From NCBI RefSeq assembly GCF_003096355.1, contig NZ_QEKI01000015.1:62001-126000 (forward strand): a DNA stretch of 64,000 nt, written 5' to 3'. Below the pieces are notes generated by a model, which saw only the letters and a program-made list of their open reading frames with translations, searched no databases and was not told where the DNA came from. A program made the translations under genes and the position numbers. This document shows positions 53,913-62,188 of this stretch, piece after piece (positions within the stretch are counted from its first letter, which is position 1; every line of letters begins with the position of its first letter). The stretch is from Pontibacter virosus (GTDB lineage: Bacteria; Bacteroidota; Bacteroidia; Cytophagales; Hymenobacteraceae).

Positions 53913-56240
53913 ATGATCAGTAAGCGCATTATAGCATTTTTTGCTGCCGCCTGTCTGAGCCTGGGTATAAGCACGGCCAAGCCTGATGAAGGCATGTGGC
54001 TGCCTATGCTCCTCAAGCAGCTCAACGAAGCAGAAATGCAGAAAAAGGGCATGAAGCTCTCTGCCGAAGACATTTACAGCATCAACCAGTCGAGCCTCAA
54101 GGACGCGATCGTGTCATTTGGGGGCTTTTGTACCGGCGAAATGATCTCTTCGGAAGGCCTCCTGTTGACCAACCACCATTGCGGGTACGGCCAGATCCAA
54201 AGCCACAGTTCTGTGGAGAAAGACTACCTGACCGAGGGCTTCTGGGCCATGAACCGCGAGCAGGAGCTTCCGAACCCGGGCCTGTTTGCCACATTTATCG
54301 TGCGCATGGAGGACGTGACGCAGCAGATTCTGGCAGGTATACCGGCCAACGTAACAGAGGCTGAACGCGAGAAAATGGTGCAAACGAACATCGGCAAGGT
54401 GCGCCAGCAGGCCATTGCGGGTACGCACTACGACGCTGTTATCCGTCCGTTCTTCTATGGCAACGAGTACTACATGTATGTGACCGAAACCTTCCGCGAT
54501 ATCCGTCTGGTAGGTGCTCCTCCTTCATCAATCGGTAAGTTTGGTGGCGACACCGACAACTGGATGTGGCCACGCCATACCGGCGACTTTGCCATGTTCC
54601 GCATCTATGCCGACGAAAACAACAACCCGGCCGAATACTCTCCTAACAACAAACCTTACAAGCCGAAGCACCACCTGCCTATTTCGCTGAGCGGAGTGCA
54701 GGAGAATGACTTCACGATGGTGTTCGGTTTCCCAGGTCGTACGAACGAGTACCTGACTTCACATGCCATCCAGGAGATTTATGAAACTTCCAACCCGCAC
54801 AAAATCAAGATCCGTGACACGAAGCTGGCTGTGCTGGACAAGGACATGAAGGCTTCTGATGCGGTCCGTATTCAGTATGCGGCTAAGTATGCCAGCGTTG
54901 CCAACGCCTGGAAAAAGTGGATCGGTGAGAGCCGTGGGTTGCGTAAAGCCAACACCATTGCCCGCAAACAGGAACAGGAAAAGCAGTTCACCGCCTGGGC
55001 CAATGCCGATGCTGGTCGCAAGCAAACGTATGGCAACCTGATCGCTGAGTTCGAAAATAATTACAAGCAGCTGGAAGGCGTCACGATTGCCCGCGACTAC
55101 ATCATGGAAGCTGCCTGGGGGGTAGAGCTGATCCGCTATGCCAACGACTATATTAAGTTGAACGAGCTGATCGAGGCCAAGGCACCGCAGCAGGAGATCA
55201 ATGCACAGCTCGACCGTTTGGAGAAAGGCGCAGCGGGTTACTTTAAGAACTACAACGCTCCTACCGATAAGAAGGTGTTTGCCGCCCTGCTGAGCATGTA
55301 CTATGAGAATCTGGACCCGAAACTGCATCCTTCTGCCTTCGCAATGGTGCGCCAGAAGTATAAGGGTGACTTCAGCAAGTATGCCGACGAGGTATACAGC
55401 AAGTCGCTCTTCACTTCCGAAGCCGGTGTTCGCAAAGCCATTGCCGAAATCAGAGCAGGCAAAACCAACCCATTGAAAAATGACCCGGGCTTCCAGCTGG
55501 CCAACAGCATCAACGACTATTACCGTACCAATGTGCTGCCGACCTATACCAAGGTAAACGACAACCTGAACCCGCTGTACAGAACATATATGACCGGTTT
55601 GCGAGCCATGCAGCAGGACCGCAAGTTCTACCCGGATGCTAACTCTACCCTGCGCGTAGCCTATGGCAAAGTAGAACCTTACGAGCCGGTGGATGGTGTG
55701 AAGTACAAGTATTTCACTACCCTGGAAGGCATCATTGAAAAAGCGGCCTCCGGTGCGGCCGAGGACTACGCTATACCTGCCCGTTTGCAGGAGCTGTACG
55801 ACAAGAAAGACTACGGCCCTTATGGCGTAAATGGTCAGCTGCCAGTTGCCTTTATTGCCTCTAACCACACAACGGGTGGTAACTCCGGCTCACCGGTGAT
55901 CAATGCTAACGGTCAGCTGATCGGTACGAACTTTGATCGCAACTGGGAAGGTACTATGAGCGATCTGACCTATAACCCGGATCAGGTGCGCAACATTTCG
56001 GTGGATGTGCGCTACATGCTTTTCATTGTAGACAAATTTGCCGGTGCCGGCCACCTGGTAAAAGAGATGACGCTGGTAAATGACAACACGTCCGGTTTAC
56101 CGCAGGTAGATGCCCGCCGCAAAGCTGAAACACCGGCGGATGCTCCGCAACTCTCTAAAAGGGAGCAGCGCAAAGCCGAGAAAGCCGCTAGAAAAGCAGC
56201 CAAAAAGAAAGAAAAAGAAGCTGCCGAGGTGGTGAACTAA
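53913..56240 (+). CDS. S46-family dipeptidyl peptidase, DPP11-like
   Basis: A 775-residue periplasmic peptidase, removing dipeptides from peptide N-termini. After a signal peptide (MISKRIIAFFAAACLSLGIS) come the catalytic His (TNHHCGYGQIQSHS, His88/89), Asp region (GGDTDNWMWPRHTGDFAMF) and Ser658 (TGGNSGSPVINANG). Arg676 lies 18 residues after the Ser (GTNFDRNWEG). In the Porphyromonas enzymes that position is Arg673 in DPP11, which cuts after Asp/Glu, and Gly673 in DPP7. A DPP11-like specificity is therefore inferred. The C-terminus has an unusual Lys/Arg/Ala-rich tail of about 30 residues. The ATG at 53913 starts the signal peptide. Confidence 0.9.
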   Translation: MISKRIIAFFAAACLSLGISTAKPDEGMWLPMLLKQLNEAEMQKKGMKLSAEDIYSINQSSLKDAIVSFGGFCTGEMISSEGLLLTNHHCGYGQIQSHSSVEKDYLTEGFWAMNREQELPNPGLFATFIVRMEDVTQQILAGIPANVTEAEREKMVQTNIGKVRQQAIAGTHYDAVIRPFFYGNEYYMYVTETFRDIRLVGAPPSSIGKFGGDTDNWMWPRHTGDFAMFRIYADENNNPAEYSPNNKPYKPKHHLPISLSGVQENDFTMVFGFPGRTNEYLTSHAIQEIYETSNPHKIKIRDTKLAVLDKDMKASDAVRIQYAAKYASVANAWKKWIGESRGLRKANTIARKQEQEKQFTAWANADAGRKQTYGNLIAEFENNYKQLEGVTIARDYIMEAAWGVELIRYANDYIKLNELIEAKAPQQEINAQLDRLEKGAAGYFKNYNAPTDKKVFAALLSMYYENLDPKLHPSAFAMVRQKYKGDFSKYADEVYSKSLFTSEAGVRKAIAEIRAGKTNPLKNDPGFQLANSINDYYRTNVLPTYTKVNDNLNPLYRTYMTGLRAMQQDRKFYPDANSTLRVAYGKVEPYEPVDGVKYKYFTTLEGIIEKAASGAAEDYAIPARLQELYDKKDYGPYGVNGQLPVAFIASNHTTGGNSGSPVINANGQLIGTNFDRNWEGTMSDLTYNPDQVRNISVDVRYMLFIVDKFAGAGHLVKEMTLVNDNTSGLPQVDARRKAETPADAPQLSKREQRKAEKAARKAAKKKEKEAAEVVN

Positions 56241-56702
56241 TCATTACCACTCCCCTATTTTGAAAAGCCTCGTCTGGTCATTCAGGCGGGGCTTTTTTGT
56301 TTGCGCTTTAACTGAGCCGGTTGTTTTATACCTTGTTCTGCTCCATACAAGGCTGCCAATTCACTATGAGCACTTTCTCGTCCTCGAGCAGCAGGTAGCC
56401 CTAGTCGTAGCAGAAATGGTAGGTGATGCCCTGATTAGTGCGGTAAAGATGGGTGAAGTGACGGAAATCGAAGCCAGCCACTTGCTGAAAACAGAGAGAA
56501 CACATCCTGTTAACTAGCTGTAACCCTTACAGTTCTTCGCACTTCAAGATCAGACATCTGTGGCCTGCTGATACCGTAGACAAGTGCTTTCAGGCTTAAG
56601 CGTTAGAATATTTGCAAACTAGTTTCTTCAATTCCGTACAAAAACCCAATACTGTATGGAAGCACCGAGATCAGCGGGGTGAGCACCTTAAATTCAGCAA
56701 AT
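56241..56702. other. Spacer between DPP11 and gntK-gnd
   Basis: Holds the DPP11 terminator and, at about 56340-56517, a coding-like stretch (EMVGDALISAVKMGEVTEIE and onwards) that ends in TAG. It lacks a good start of its own, since the available ATG overlaps the terminator. It may be a remnant or an unannotated small protein. No promoter is clear. Confidence 0.4.
56262..56298 (+). terminator. Terminator of the DPP11-like gene
   Basis: AAAAGCCTCG pairs with CGGGGCTTTTTT with minor mismatch, 22 bp after the stop at 56240. Confidence 0.8.
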
Positions 56703-58598
56703 ATGATCTACATCGTAATGGGAGTGACAGGTAGCGGCAAGACCACGGTCGGGCAGAAACTTGCTGACAGGCTCCGGCTCCCTTTTTATGATGCAGATGA
56801 CTACCACCCACAGCAAAGCATTGACAAGATGCGTCAGGGCATTCCCCTGAACGACTCCGACCGTGCCCCCTGGCTGGCGCAATTGGCTAGTCTGATTTCA
56901 ACCTGGAATGCAAGTGGAGGCGCCGTGCTGGCCTGCTCTGCCCTGAAGGAGGATTACCGCAAAACGCTGCAGGTTGTTCCGGACATCAGCTGGATCTACC
57001 TGGATGGCTCCCGCGACACCATTTTGAAGCGGCTGCAGGCACGGCAGGCACATTTCATGCCACCCGCCATGCTGGAGTCGCAACTGGAAGCGCTAGAGAA
57101 GCCCGCCTATGGTATACACGTCAATGTTGCTTTAAGTCCTGAGCAGATCGTGCGGGATGTAATCTCTAAACTGAATCATATGAACCCACATTCAGAATTT
57201 GGTGTGATCGGCCTCGGTGTGATGGGCAAAAGCCTGGCCCTGAACCTGGCCAGCCGTGGCGTGCGCGTTGCCATGTTTAACCGTCACGTGCCGGGTAAAG
57301 AAGAAGGTATAGCCGAGCAGGTAATTGCCAATAACCCTTCCTTTACCAATATAAAAGGCTATGACCAGCTCGAAGAGTTTGTGCAGTCACTTGAGCAGCC
57401 GCGCAAAGTGCTGCTGATGATCTATGCAGGCGCCATTGATGCGCAACTGGAAGCGCTCATACCGCTGCTGGAGTCTGGCGATGTGGTGATAGACGGAGGC
57501 AACTCATATTATAAAGACACGGCAAGGCGTACTGCGTTGCTCTCAGGCAAGGGGCTGCACTTTGTGGGCACGGGTATCTCGGGTGGCGAGGAAGGCGCCC
57601 GTAAGGGCCCGTCCATTATGCCTGGTGGCCCGCGTAAAGGATATGAACAGATAGCCAAATACCTGGAGCTGATTGCGGCCCGCGACAGCAAGGGCAATCC
57701 CTGCACGACCTACATCGGACCTGAGGGAGCCGGACACTTCGTGAAGATGGTGCACAACGGCATAGAGTATGCCGAGATGCAGGCCTTAGCAGAGGTCTAC
57801 TCACTTTTGCGACATATGCTAGGTATAGCGCCCACTGACATTGCCTCTATATTCAAGGACTGGCAAAAGAACGGCTTGGGAAGTTACCTGCTGGAGATCA
57901 CGATCGACATTCTGCAAATGAAAGAAGGCGACGACATGCTGCTCGACAAAATACTGGACCAGGCAGAGCAGAAAGGCACTGGTGGCTGGTCAGCCGCCGT
58001 AGCACTGGATTATGGTGTACCCTACGACACCCTCTCCGCTGCCGTGATGGCCCGGGCGCTCTCTGCCATGAAAACTGAACGGGTAAAAGCGGCAGGCCTC
58101 TACCAGAAAATGAACCCTAACGTTACGATTGATGAAAGCAGTTTCGTCAACAGTCTGAAGCAAGCGTATCAGGTGACGCGCATCATCAACCACGAAATTG
58201 GATTTAGCTTGATGCGTGAAGTATCCGTTCAGTTAAACTGGGAGCTCAATTTTAGTGAAATTGCCCGTATCTGGACCAATGGCTGCATTATCCGTTCCGA
58301 GCTGATGGAGGAACTCGTCCAGATCTACCAGCAGGATCAACATTTACTCCTGGCCCCTCCTATCGTCGATCGAATCCGCAATGCGCGTCAGGGATTTGCC
58401 TCAGTCGTAGCACTGGGCCTGCAGTATGGTATACCGCTTCCTGTGCTCTCTGCTGCCTTAAATTACTTCCTAGGGTATAGCACTGCAGATTCAGCCGCCA
58501 ACCTGATACAGGCGCAGCGGGACTATTTTGGGGCGCACACTTATCAGCGCAAAGACAAACCTGCCGGAGAGTACTTTCACACAAACTGGAAAGATTAA
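56703..58598 (+). CDS. gnd: Gluconokinase - 6-phosphogluconate dehydrogenase fusion
   Basis: A 631-residue bifunctional enzyme. Residues 1-155 are gluconokinase: P-loop IVMGVTGSGKTTVG, LPFYDADDYHPQQSIDKM, and GGAVLACSALKEDYR. Residues about 160-631 are 6-phosphogluconate dehydrogenase: EFGVIGLGVMGKSLALNLA, VIDGGNSYYKDTAR, GISGGEEGARKGPSIMPGGP, and AGHFVKMVHNGIEYAEMQ. It would phosphorylate gluconate and then decarboxylate the product to ribulose-5-phosphate. The frame is unbroken across the junction near Met160. The ATG at 56703 is preferred; a GTG at 56679 is possible. Confidence 0.94.
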   Translation: MIYIVMGVTGSGKTTVGQKLADRLRLPFYDADDYHPQQSIDKMRQGIPLNDSDRAPWLAQLASLISTWNASGGAVLACSALKEDYRKTLQVVPDISWIYLDGSRDTILKRLQARQAHFMPPAMLESQLEALEKPAYGIHVNVALSPEQIVRDVISKLNHMNPHSEFGVIGLGVMGKSLALNLASRGVRVAMFNRHVPGKEEGIAEQVIANNPSFTNIKGYDQLEEFVQSLEQPRKVLLMIYAGAIDAQLEALIPLLESGDVVIDGGNSYYKDTARRTALLSGKGLHFVGTGISGGEEGARKGPSIMPGGPRKGYEQIAKYLELIAARDSKGNPCTTYIGPEGAGHFVKMVHNGIEYAEMQALAEVYSLLRHMLGIAPTDIASIFKDWQKNGLGSYLLEITIDILQMKEGDDMLLDKILDQAEQKGTGGWSAAVALDYGVPYDTLSAAVMARALSAMKTERVKAAGLYQKMNPNVTIDESSFVNSLKQAYQVTRIINHEIGFSLMREVSVQLNWELNFSEIARIWTNGCIIRSELMEELVQIYQQDQHLLLAPPIVDRIRNARQGFASVVALGLQYGIPLPVLSAALNYFLGYSTADSAANLIQAQRDYFGAHTYQRKDKPAGEYFHTNWKD

Positions 58599-58655
58599 CC
58601 AAGTCAGGATCTAGCAAATATAGCGTTTCATCATCCTTGTAAATTTACATCCGAA

Positions 58656-58669
58656 TTGATATAAGTCAC
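58656..58669 (+). promoter_or_regulatory. FNR-like site upstream of nirK
   Basis: TTGAT-ATAA-GTCAC fits the pattern seen before the cco units and has a perfect FNR left half (TTGAT). It is 84 bp upstream of the nirK ATG. Downstream, GTCACTTCT echoes the ccoI site's GTCACTTTCT. Confidence 0.55.
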
Positions 58670-58752
58670 TTCTGCGACTGACTACCGTCATAAGATTAGA
58701 AGAGTTTGAGGTGTTCTTTTGTAACCATAAAGACACTCTAACAGCAAATTTT

Positions 58753-60231
58753 ATGAAACGGTCACATTTACCTAAAGCAATACGGCTGGCCATGGTGGGC
58801 ATTTTTTGCCTCGGCATCGCCTCCTCTTGTGGCACCAAGACCACAAATGCTGAAATCCTGAACTCGCTTAACGAAACGGCAGCTCCCACAGAGATGCCCG
58901 TGATCGAGGCGGAACTGACGGATGCCCCACTCGTGCCAGCTCCGATCACCCGCAAGCACCCGGCCAAAGTGGTGGTGCGCCTGGAAGTGACCGAAGTAGT
59001 GAAAAAACTGGCTGACGGCGTAGACTATACCTTCTGGACGTTCGGTGGCTCGGTGCCGGGCAAATTCATCCGCGTGCGCCAGAACGACGAGGTGGAGTTT
59101 CACCTCATGAACCACCCCGACAGCAAAAACCCACACAACATTGACCTGCACGCTGTAACCGGCCCGGGTGGTGGCGCAGCAGCTACGTTCACAGCACCTG
59201 GTCAGGAAACGGTGTTCAATTTCAAAGCGATCAATCCTGGTTTGTACGTGTACCACTGCGCTACAGCACCGGTAGGGATGCACATTGCCAACGGTATGTA
59301 CGGCCTGATCATGGTGGAGCCTGAAGAAGGCATGGAGCCTGTTGACAAGGAATACTACGTGATGCAGGGCGACTTCTATACCAAAGGAGCATTTGGAGCC
59401 CCCGGTCTCCAGCCTTTCGACATGGAAAAAGCTTTGGACGAGCGACCATCTTACGTGGTGTTTAACGGCTCTGTAGGCGCCATGACAGGTGACAACGCCA
59501 TTACGGCCAAAGTTGGTGACAAAGTGCGTCTCTTCGTGGGCAACGGTGGTCCAAACCTGGTGTCAAGCTTCCACGTGATCGGTGAAATCTTCGATAAAGT
59601 ACACCCAGAAGGTGGTTCCAATGTCAACACCAACGTACAGACCACGCTTGTTCCTGCCGGTGGTTCCGCCATCACAGAGTTTAAAGTAGACGTACCGGGC
59701 AACTATGTGCTCGTGGACCACTCGATCTTCAGAACCTTCAACAAAGGTGCGTTGGGCATGCTCAAAGTAGAAGGACCGGATAACCTGGCCATCTTCTCCG
59801 GACAAACCGAACAGAAAATCTACCTGCCTGAAGGTTCTGCCATACAGGAAATGCCTAAGTCTGAAACGCCAAAAGCAGCCTTTGCCTCTAATAAAGATAT
59901 GCGCATGGAATTGGGCAAAACCCTTTACGCCCAGAACTGCCAGGCATGCCACCAGGCCGAAGGGCAGGGCATCACAGGAGCCTTCCCTCCCCTTGCCAAG
60001 TCTGACTACCTGAACGCAGACGTGGATCGCTCTATCGGGGTGGTAGCCCACGGTCTGGAAGGCCAGATCAAAGTGAATGGTGAGGTGTACAACAGCACCA
60101 TGCCGAAGATCAAGCTGACAGACGAGGAGATTGCTAACGTGATGACCTATGTGCTGAACAGCTGGGGTAACAAAGGCGGCGAGGTGAACCTCGACCAGGT
60201 GAAGAAGGCGAAAGCCAAGTACAAGCACTAA
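58753..60231 (+). CDS. nirK: Copper nitrite reductase with C-terminal cytochrome c, lipoprotein
   Basis: A 492-residue enzyme reducing nitrite to nitric oxide. [20 protein letters not shown] leads to the lipobox ASSC (Cys26), so it is probably lipid-anchored. Two cupredoxin domains follow: [34 protein letters not shown] (type 1 Cys169 with adjacent His168), [18 protein letters not shown] and [17 protein letters not shown] supply type 1 and type 2 copper ligands. A cytochrome c domain (heme CQACH at 396-400, distal Met in [11 protein letters not shown]) ends the protein. An FNR-like site lies upstream. Confidence 0.95.
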   Translation: MKRSHLPKAIRLAMVGIFCLGIASSCGTKTTNAEILNSLNETAAPTEMPVIEAELTDAPLVPAPITRKHPAKVVVRLEVTEVVKKLADGVDYTFWTFGGSVPGKFIRVRQNDEVEFHLMNHPDSKNPHNIDLHAVTGPGGGAAATFTAPGQETVFNFKAINPGLYVYHCATAPVGMHIANGMYGLIMVEPEEGMEPVDKEYYVMQGDFYTKGAFGAPGLQPFDMEKALDERPSYVVFNGSVGAMTGDNAITAKVGDKVRLFVGNGGPNLVSSFHVIGEIFDKVHPEGGSNVNTNVQTTLVPAGGSAITEFKVDVPGNYVLVDHSIFRTFNKGALGMLKVEGPDNLAIFSGQTEQKIYLPEGSAIQEMPKSETPKAAFASNKDMRMELGKTLYAQNCQACHQAEGQGITGAFPPLAKSDYLNADVDRSIGVVAHGLEGQIKVNGEVYNSTMPKIKLTDEEIANVMTYVLNSWGNKGGEVNLDQVKKAKAKYKH

Positions 60232-60254
60232 CAGTAAATTAACGCTTTTCAATC

Positions 60255-61058
60255 ATGCGACGACTTCTGACAATCTTGCTGATGCTCGGAGCCTGTAGTA
60301 TAGCACAAGCACAAAAGGGCACTCCCGCCAACATGGTTCATGTGAAGGGAGGCACTTTTGTGCCGCTTTACGGCAGCAACAACCAGGCGATAGCCGTGCA
60401 GGAATTTATCATGGATAAGTATCCGGTAACCAATGCGCAGTACAAGGCATTTGTGGCCGAGTATCCAAAATGGAAGAAGTCGGAAGTGAAACAGCTCTTC
60501 GCAGACGCCGGCTACCTGAAGCACTGGGCCTCCGACCTAAGTGTGGGCTCGAACGCTGAGAAACTCAAGGACAGCCCGGTGATCAACGTGTCGTGGTTTG
60601 CGGCCAAGGCCTACTGCGAATGCCAGGGCAAACGACTGCCCACCGTAAACGAGTGGGAATTTGCCGCACTGGCCAGCGAAACGAAAAAGGACGCCTCCAG
60701 CGAACCCAGCTTTTACCAGCGCAGCCTCGATTGGTACAGCCAGCCTAACCCAAAGTACCTGCCACCAGTGCAGGAGAGTTTCAAAAACTACTATGGCCTC
60801 TACGGTATGATCGGACTGGTATGGGAATGGACCTCTGATTTCAACTCAGCCCTGATCATAGGCGAGTCCAGACAAAACGCCAGCCTGGACAGGCAGCTGT
60901 TCTGTGGTGCCGGGTCTACCGGAGCGAGTGATGTGAAAAACTACGTGGCCTTTATGCGCTACGCCTTCCGCTCCAGCCTCAAAGCCAACTACACGGTGGC
61001 GAACCTGGGTTTTAGATGCGTGCAGGACGTACCCGCAAAAATCACAGCTAAAAAATAA
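60255..61058 (+). CDS. nirV: NirV-like formylglycine-generating-enzyme-family protein
   Basis: A 267-residue exported protein (signal peptide MRRLLTILLMLGACSIAQAQ) of the FGE/SUMF1 (C-type-lectin-like) fold: MVHVKGGTFVPLYG, IMDKYPVTNAQYKAFV, SPVINVSWFAAKAYCECQGK, RLPTVNEWEFAAL and ANLGFRC. In denitrifiers the gene after nirK, nirV, encodes a protein of this family; its role is unknown but presumed in nitrite reductase maturation. The end of the protein lacks the CxxS-type active cysteine of true FGE as far as I can tell. It starts 23 bp after nirK. Confidence 0.8.
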   Translation: MRRLLTILLMLGACSIAQAQKGTPANMVHVKGGTFVPLYGSNNQAIAVQEFIMDKYPVTNAQYKAFVAEYPKWKKSEVKQLFADAGYLKHWASDLSVGSNAEKLKDSPVINVSWFAAKAYCECQGKRLPTVNEWEFAALASETKKDASSEPSFYQRSLDWYSQPNPKYLPPVQESFKNYYGLYGMIGLVWEWTSDFNSALIIGESRQNASLDRQLFCGAGSTGASDVKNYVAFMRYAFRSSLKANYTVANLGFRCVQDVPAKITAKK

Positions 61059-61068
61059 TCTGATTGTT

Positions 61069-61728
61069 ATGAAACGCTATACTTTATACCTGTTCACTTT
61101 AATTGCCTTTAGCTTCGCAGCCTGCCAGCAGGAAGTGGCGCAGGAAGAAGACAGCTGCTGCGCCAAACCCCTGGCCGCTGACGAACTGCCTGACGGCACG
61201 GGTAGCCTGGCTATACCTACTGCCGGGCTGACGGATATGTCCCTTTACCAACTCGATTCTGACTGGCAAAACCAAAATGGTGAGGAGCTGAAGCTACAGG
61301 AATTCCAGGGCAAAGTGCAGCTGGTGGCGATGGTGTATACCCACTGCAGCTACGCCTGTCCACGCATCATTGCAGATTTGAAACGCATCGAGATGGGGCT
61401 GGAACAGTACAAGCGGGAAGACATTGGGATCGTGCTCGTAACCATGGACCCGGCCCGCGACACACCGGAGCGCCTATTGGACTTCGCTAAGTCAAACAAC
61501 CTGGACGCGAAGCGCTGGACGCTGCTGACCAGCGGGCAGGACAATATCCGCGAGTTAGCTGCCCTGTTGAACATGAAATACAAGACCGAGCTGGATGGGG
61601 AGATCTCCCACTCCAACATCATTACAGTGCTAAGCGAAAGCGGTGAGATCATCCACCAGGCCGAAGGACTTGGTGTAGAACCAGATGAAACTGTTAACGC
61701 CATCAAAGGCCTGTTGCAGAAAATTTAA
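61069..61728 (+). CDS. SCO1/SenC-family copper chaperone lipoprotein
   Basis: A 219-residue thioredoxin-fold lipoprotein (MKRYTLYLFTLIAFSFAAC, lipobox AAC). A CxxxC copper site is in THCSYACPRI, and SHSNIITVLSESGEI contributes the His. An extra SCCAK near residue 28 may add thiols. SCO proteins deliver copper to CuA sites or repair thiols. With nirK and nirV upstream (10 bp) it probably serves nitrite reductase copper loading. Confidence 0.88.
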   Translation: MKRYTLYLFTLIAFSFAACQQEVAQEEDSCCAKPLAADELPDGTGSLAIPTAGLTDMSLYQLDSDWQNQNGEELKLQEFQGKVQLVAMVYTHCSYACPRIIADLKRIEMGLEQYKREDIGIVLVTMDPARDTPERLLDFAKSNNLDAKRWTLLTSGQDNIRELAALLNMKYKTELDGEISHSNIITVLSESGEIIHQAEGLGVEPDETVNAIKGLLQKI

Positions 61729-61745
61729 GGTATAGCCACTAAAGT

Positions 61746-61788
61746 AAAATCCCTGGACTGCATTCAGATGCAAAGTCCAGGGATTTTT
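61746..61788 (+). terminator. Terminator of the nirK-nirV-SCO operon
   Basis: AAAATCCCTGGACT pairs with AGTCCAGGGATTTTT around a loop that itself pairs (TGCA/TGCA). It lies 17 bp after the SCO stop. Confidence 0.9.
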
Positions 61789-61884
61789 GTATTTATAGAG
61801 ACGTTGTTTTGTAGAAGGTTGTTACCATTAAAAAGGAGTGCTTGAGTGCTTCCTAAAAGTACTGGATCATTTCATTCTGTATTT

Positions 61885-61999
61885 TTGTCATCCTGAAAGA
61901 ATCTTAGTAAAGAGGGCTCCTACCCTCGCCAGTAGCATCAGCTTAACCTCCCGGCAGAAAGGGCTCTCTATTTCAACCAAGTTTCTTAACAGAATGACA
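61885..61999. repeat. Intergenic inverted repeat, GTCATCCTGAAAG family, copy 3
   Basis: The left arm TTGTCATCCTGAAAGAATCT... (61885-61908) and the right arm ACCAAGTTTCTTAACAGAATG... (61976-61999) are imperfect inverted copies. The core AGCATCAGCTTAACCTCCCGG near 61932 matches the 49.7-kb copy. The region 61789-62188 is otherwise free of genes, holding this and the palindromic repeat below. Confidence 0.75.
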
Positions 62000-62094
62000 G
62001 TAGGGTTTGACTTCCTTTCCTTAGAGAGAAACGGCTTTGCAATGGAGAAGATTGTTACCTGTGCTCTTTCGGATTTAGTCAAAAATTACTCTAC

Positions 62095-62124
62095 ACGATT
62101 CGGACAAGTCGCGACCTGCCCTAC
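62095..62124. repeat. Degenerate copy of the GGTCGCGACC palindrome element
   Basis: ACGATTCGGACAAGTCGCGA and CCTGCCCTAC together match the reverse complement of the left end of the 53671 element, with two or three changes. Only one end is present here. Confidence 0.7.
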
Positions 62125-62188
62125 AAAATTTTCCTCCTTAGTAACTCCATATTCACTCCATCACTCATCCACTCAATCGCTCAATTAA

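Noticed and set aside
54759-55868. Open 369-codon frame on the minus strand
   Set aside because: It is wholly antisense to the S46 peptidase, whose catalytic motifs are clear. The frame shows no recognisable domain and follows from the codon bias of the real gene.
56260-56517. 85-codon frame after the DPP11-like gene
   Set aside because: Its start overlaps the terminator hairpin and its first third is unconvincing. The later part looks coding-like, so I kept it only as a remark, not as a gene.
61838-62188. Open 116-codon frame on the plus strand
   Set aside because: It runs through two dispersed intergenic repeats and a low-complexity run, so it is not a credible gene.
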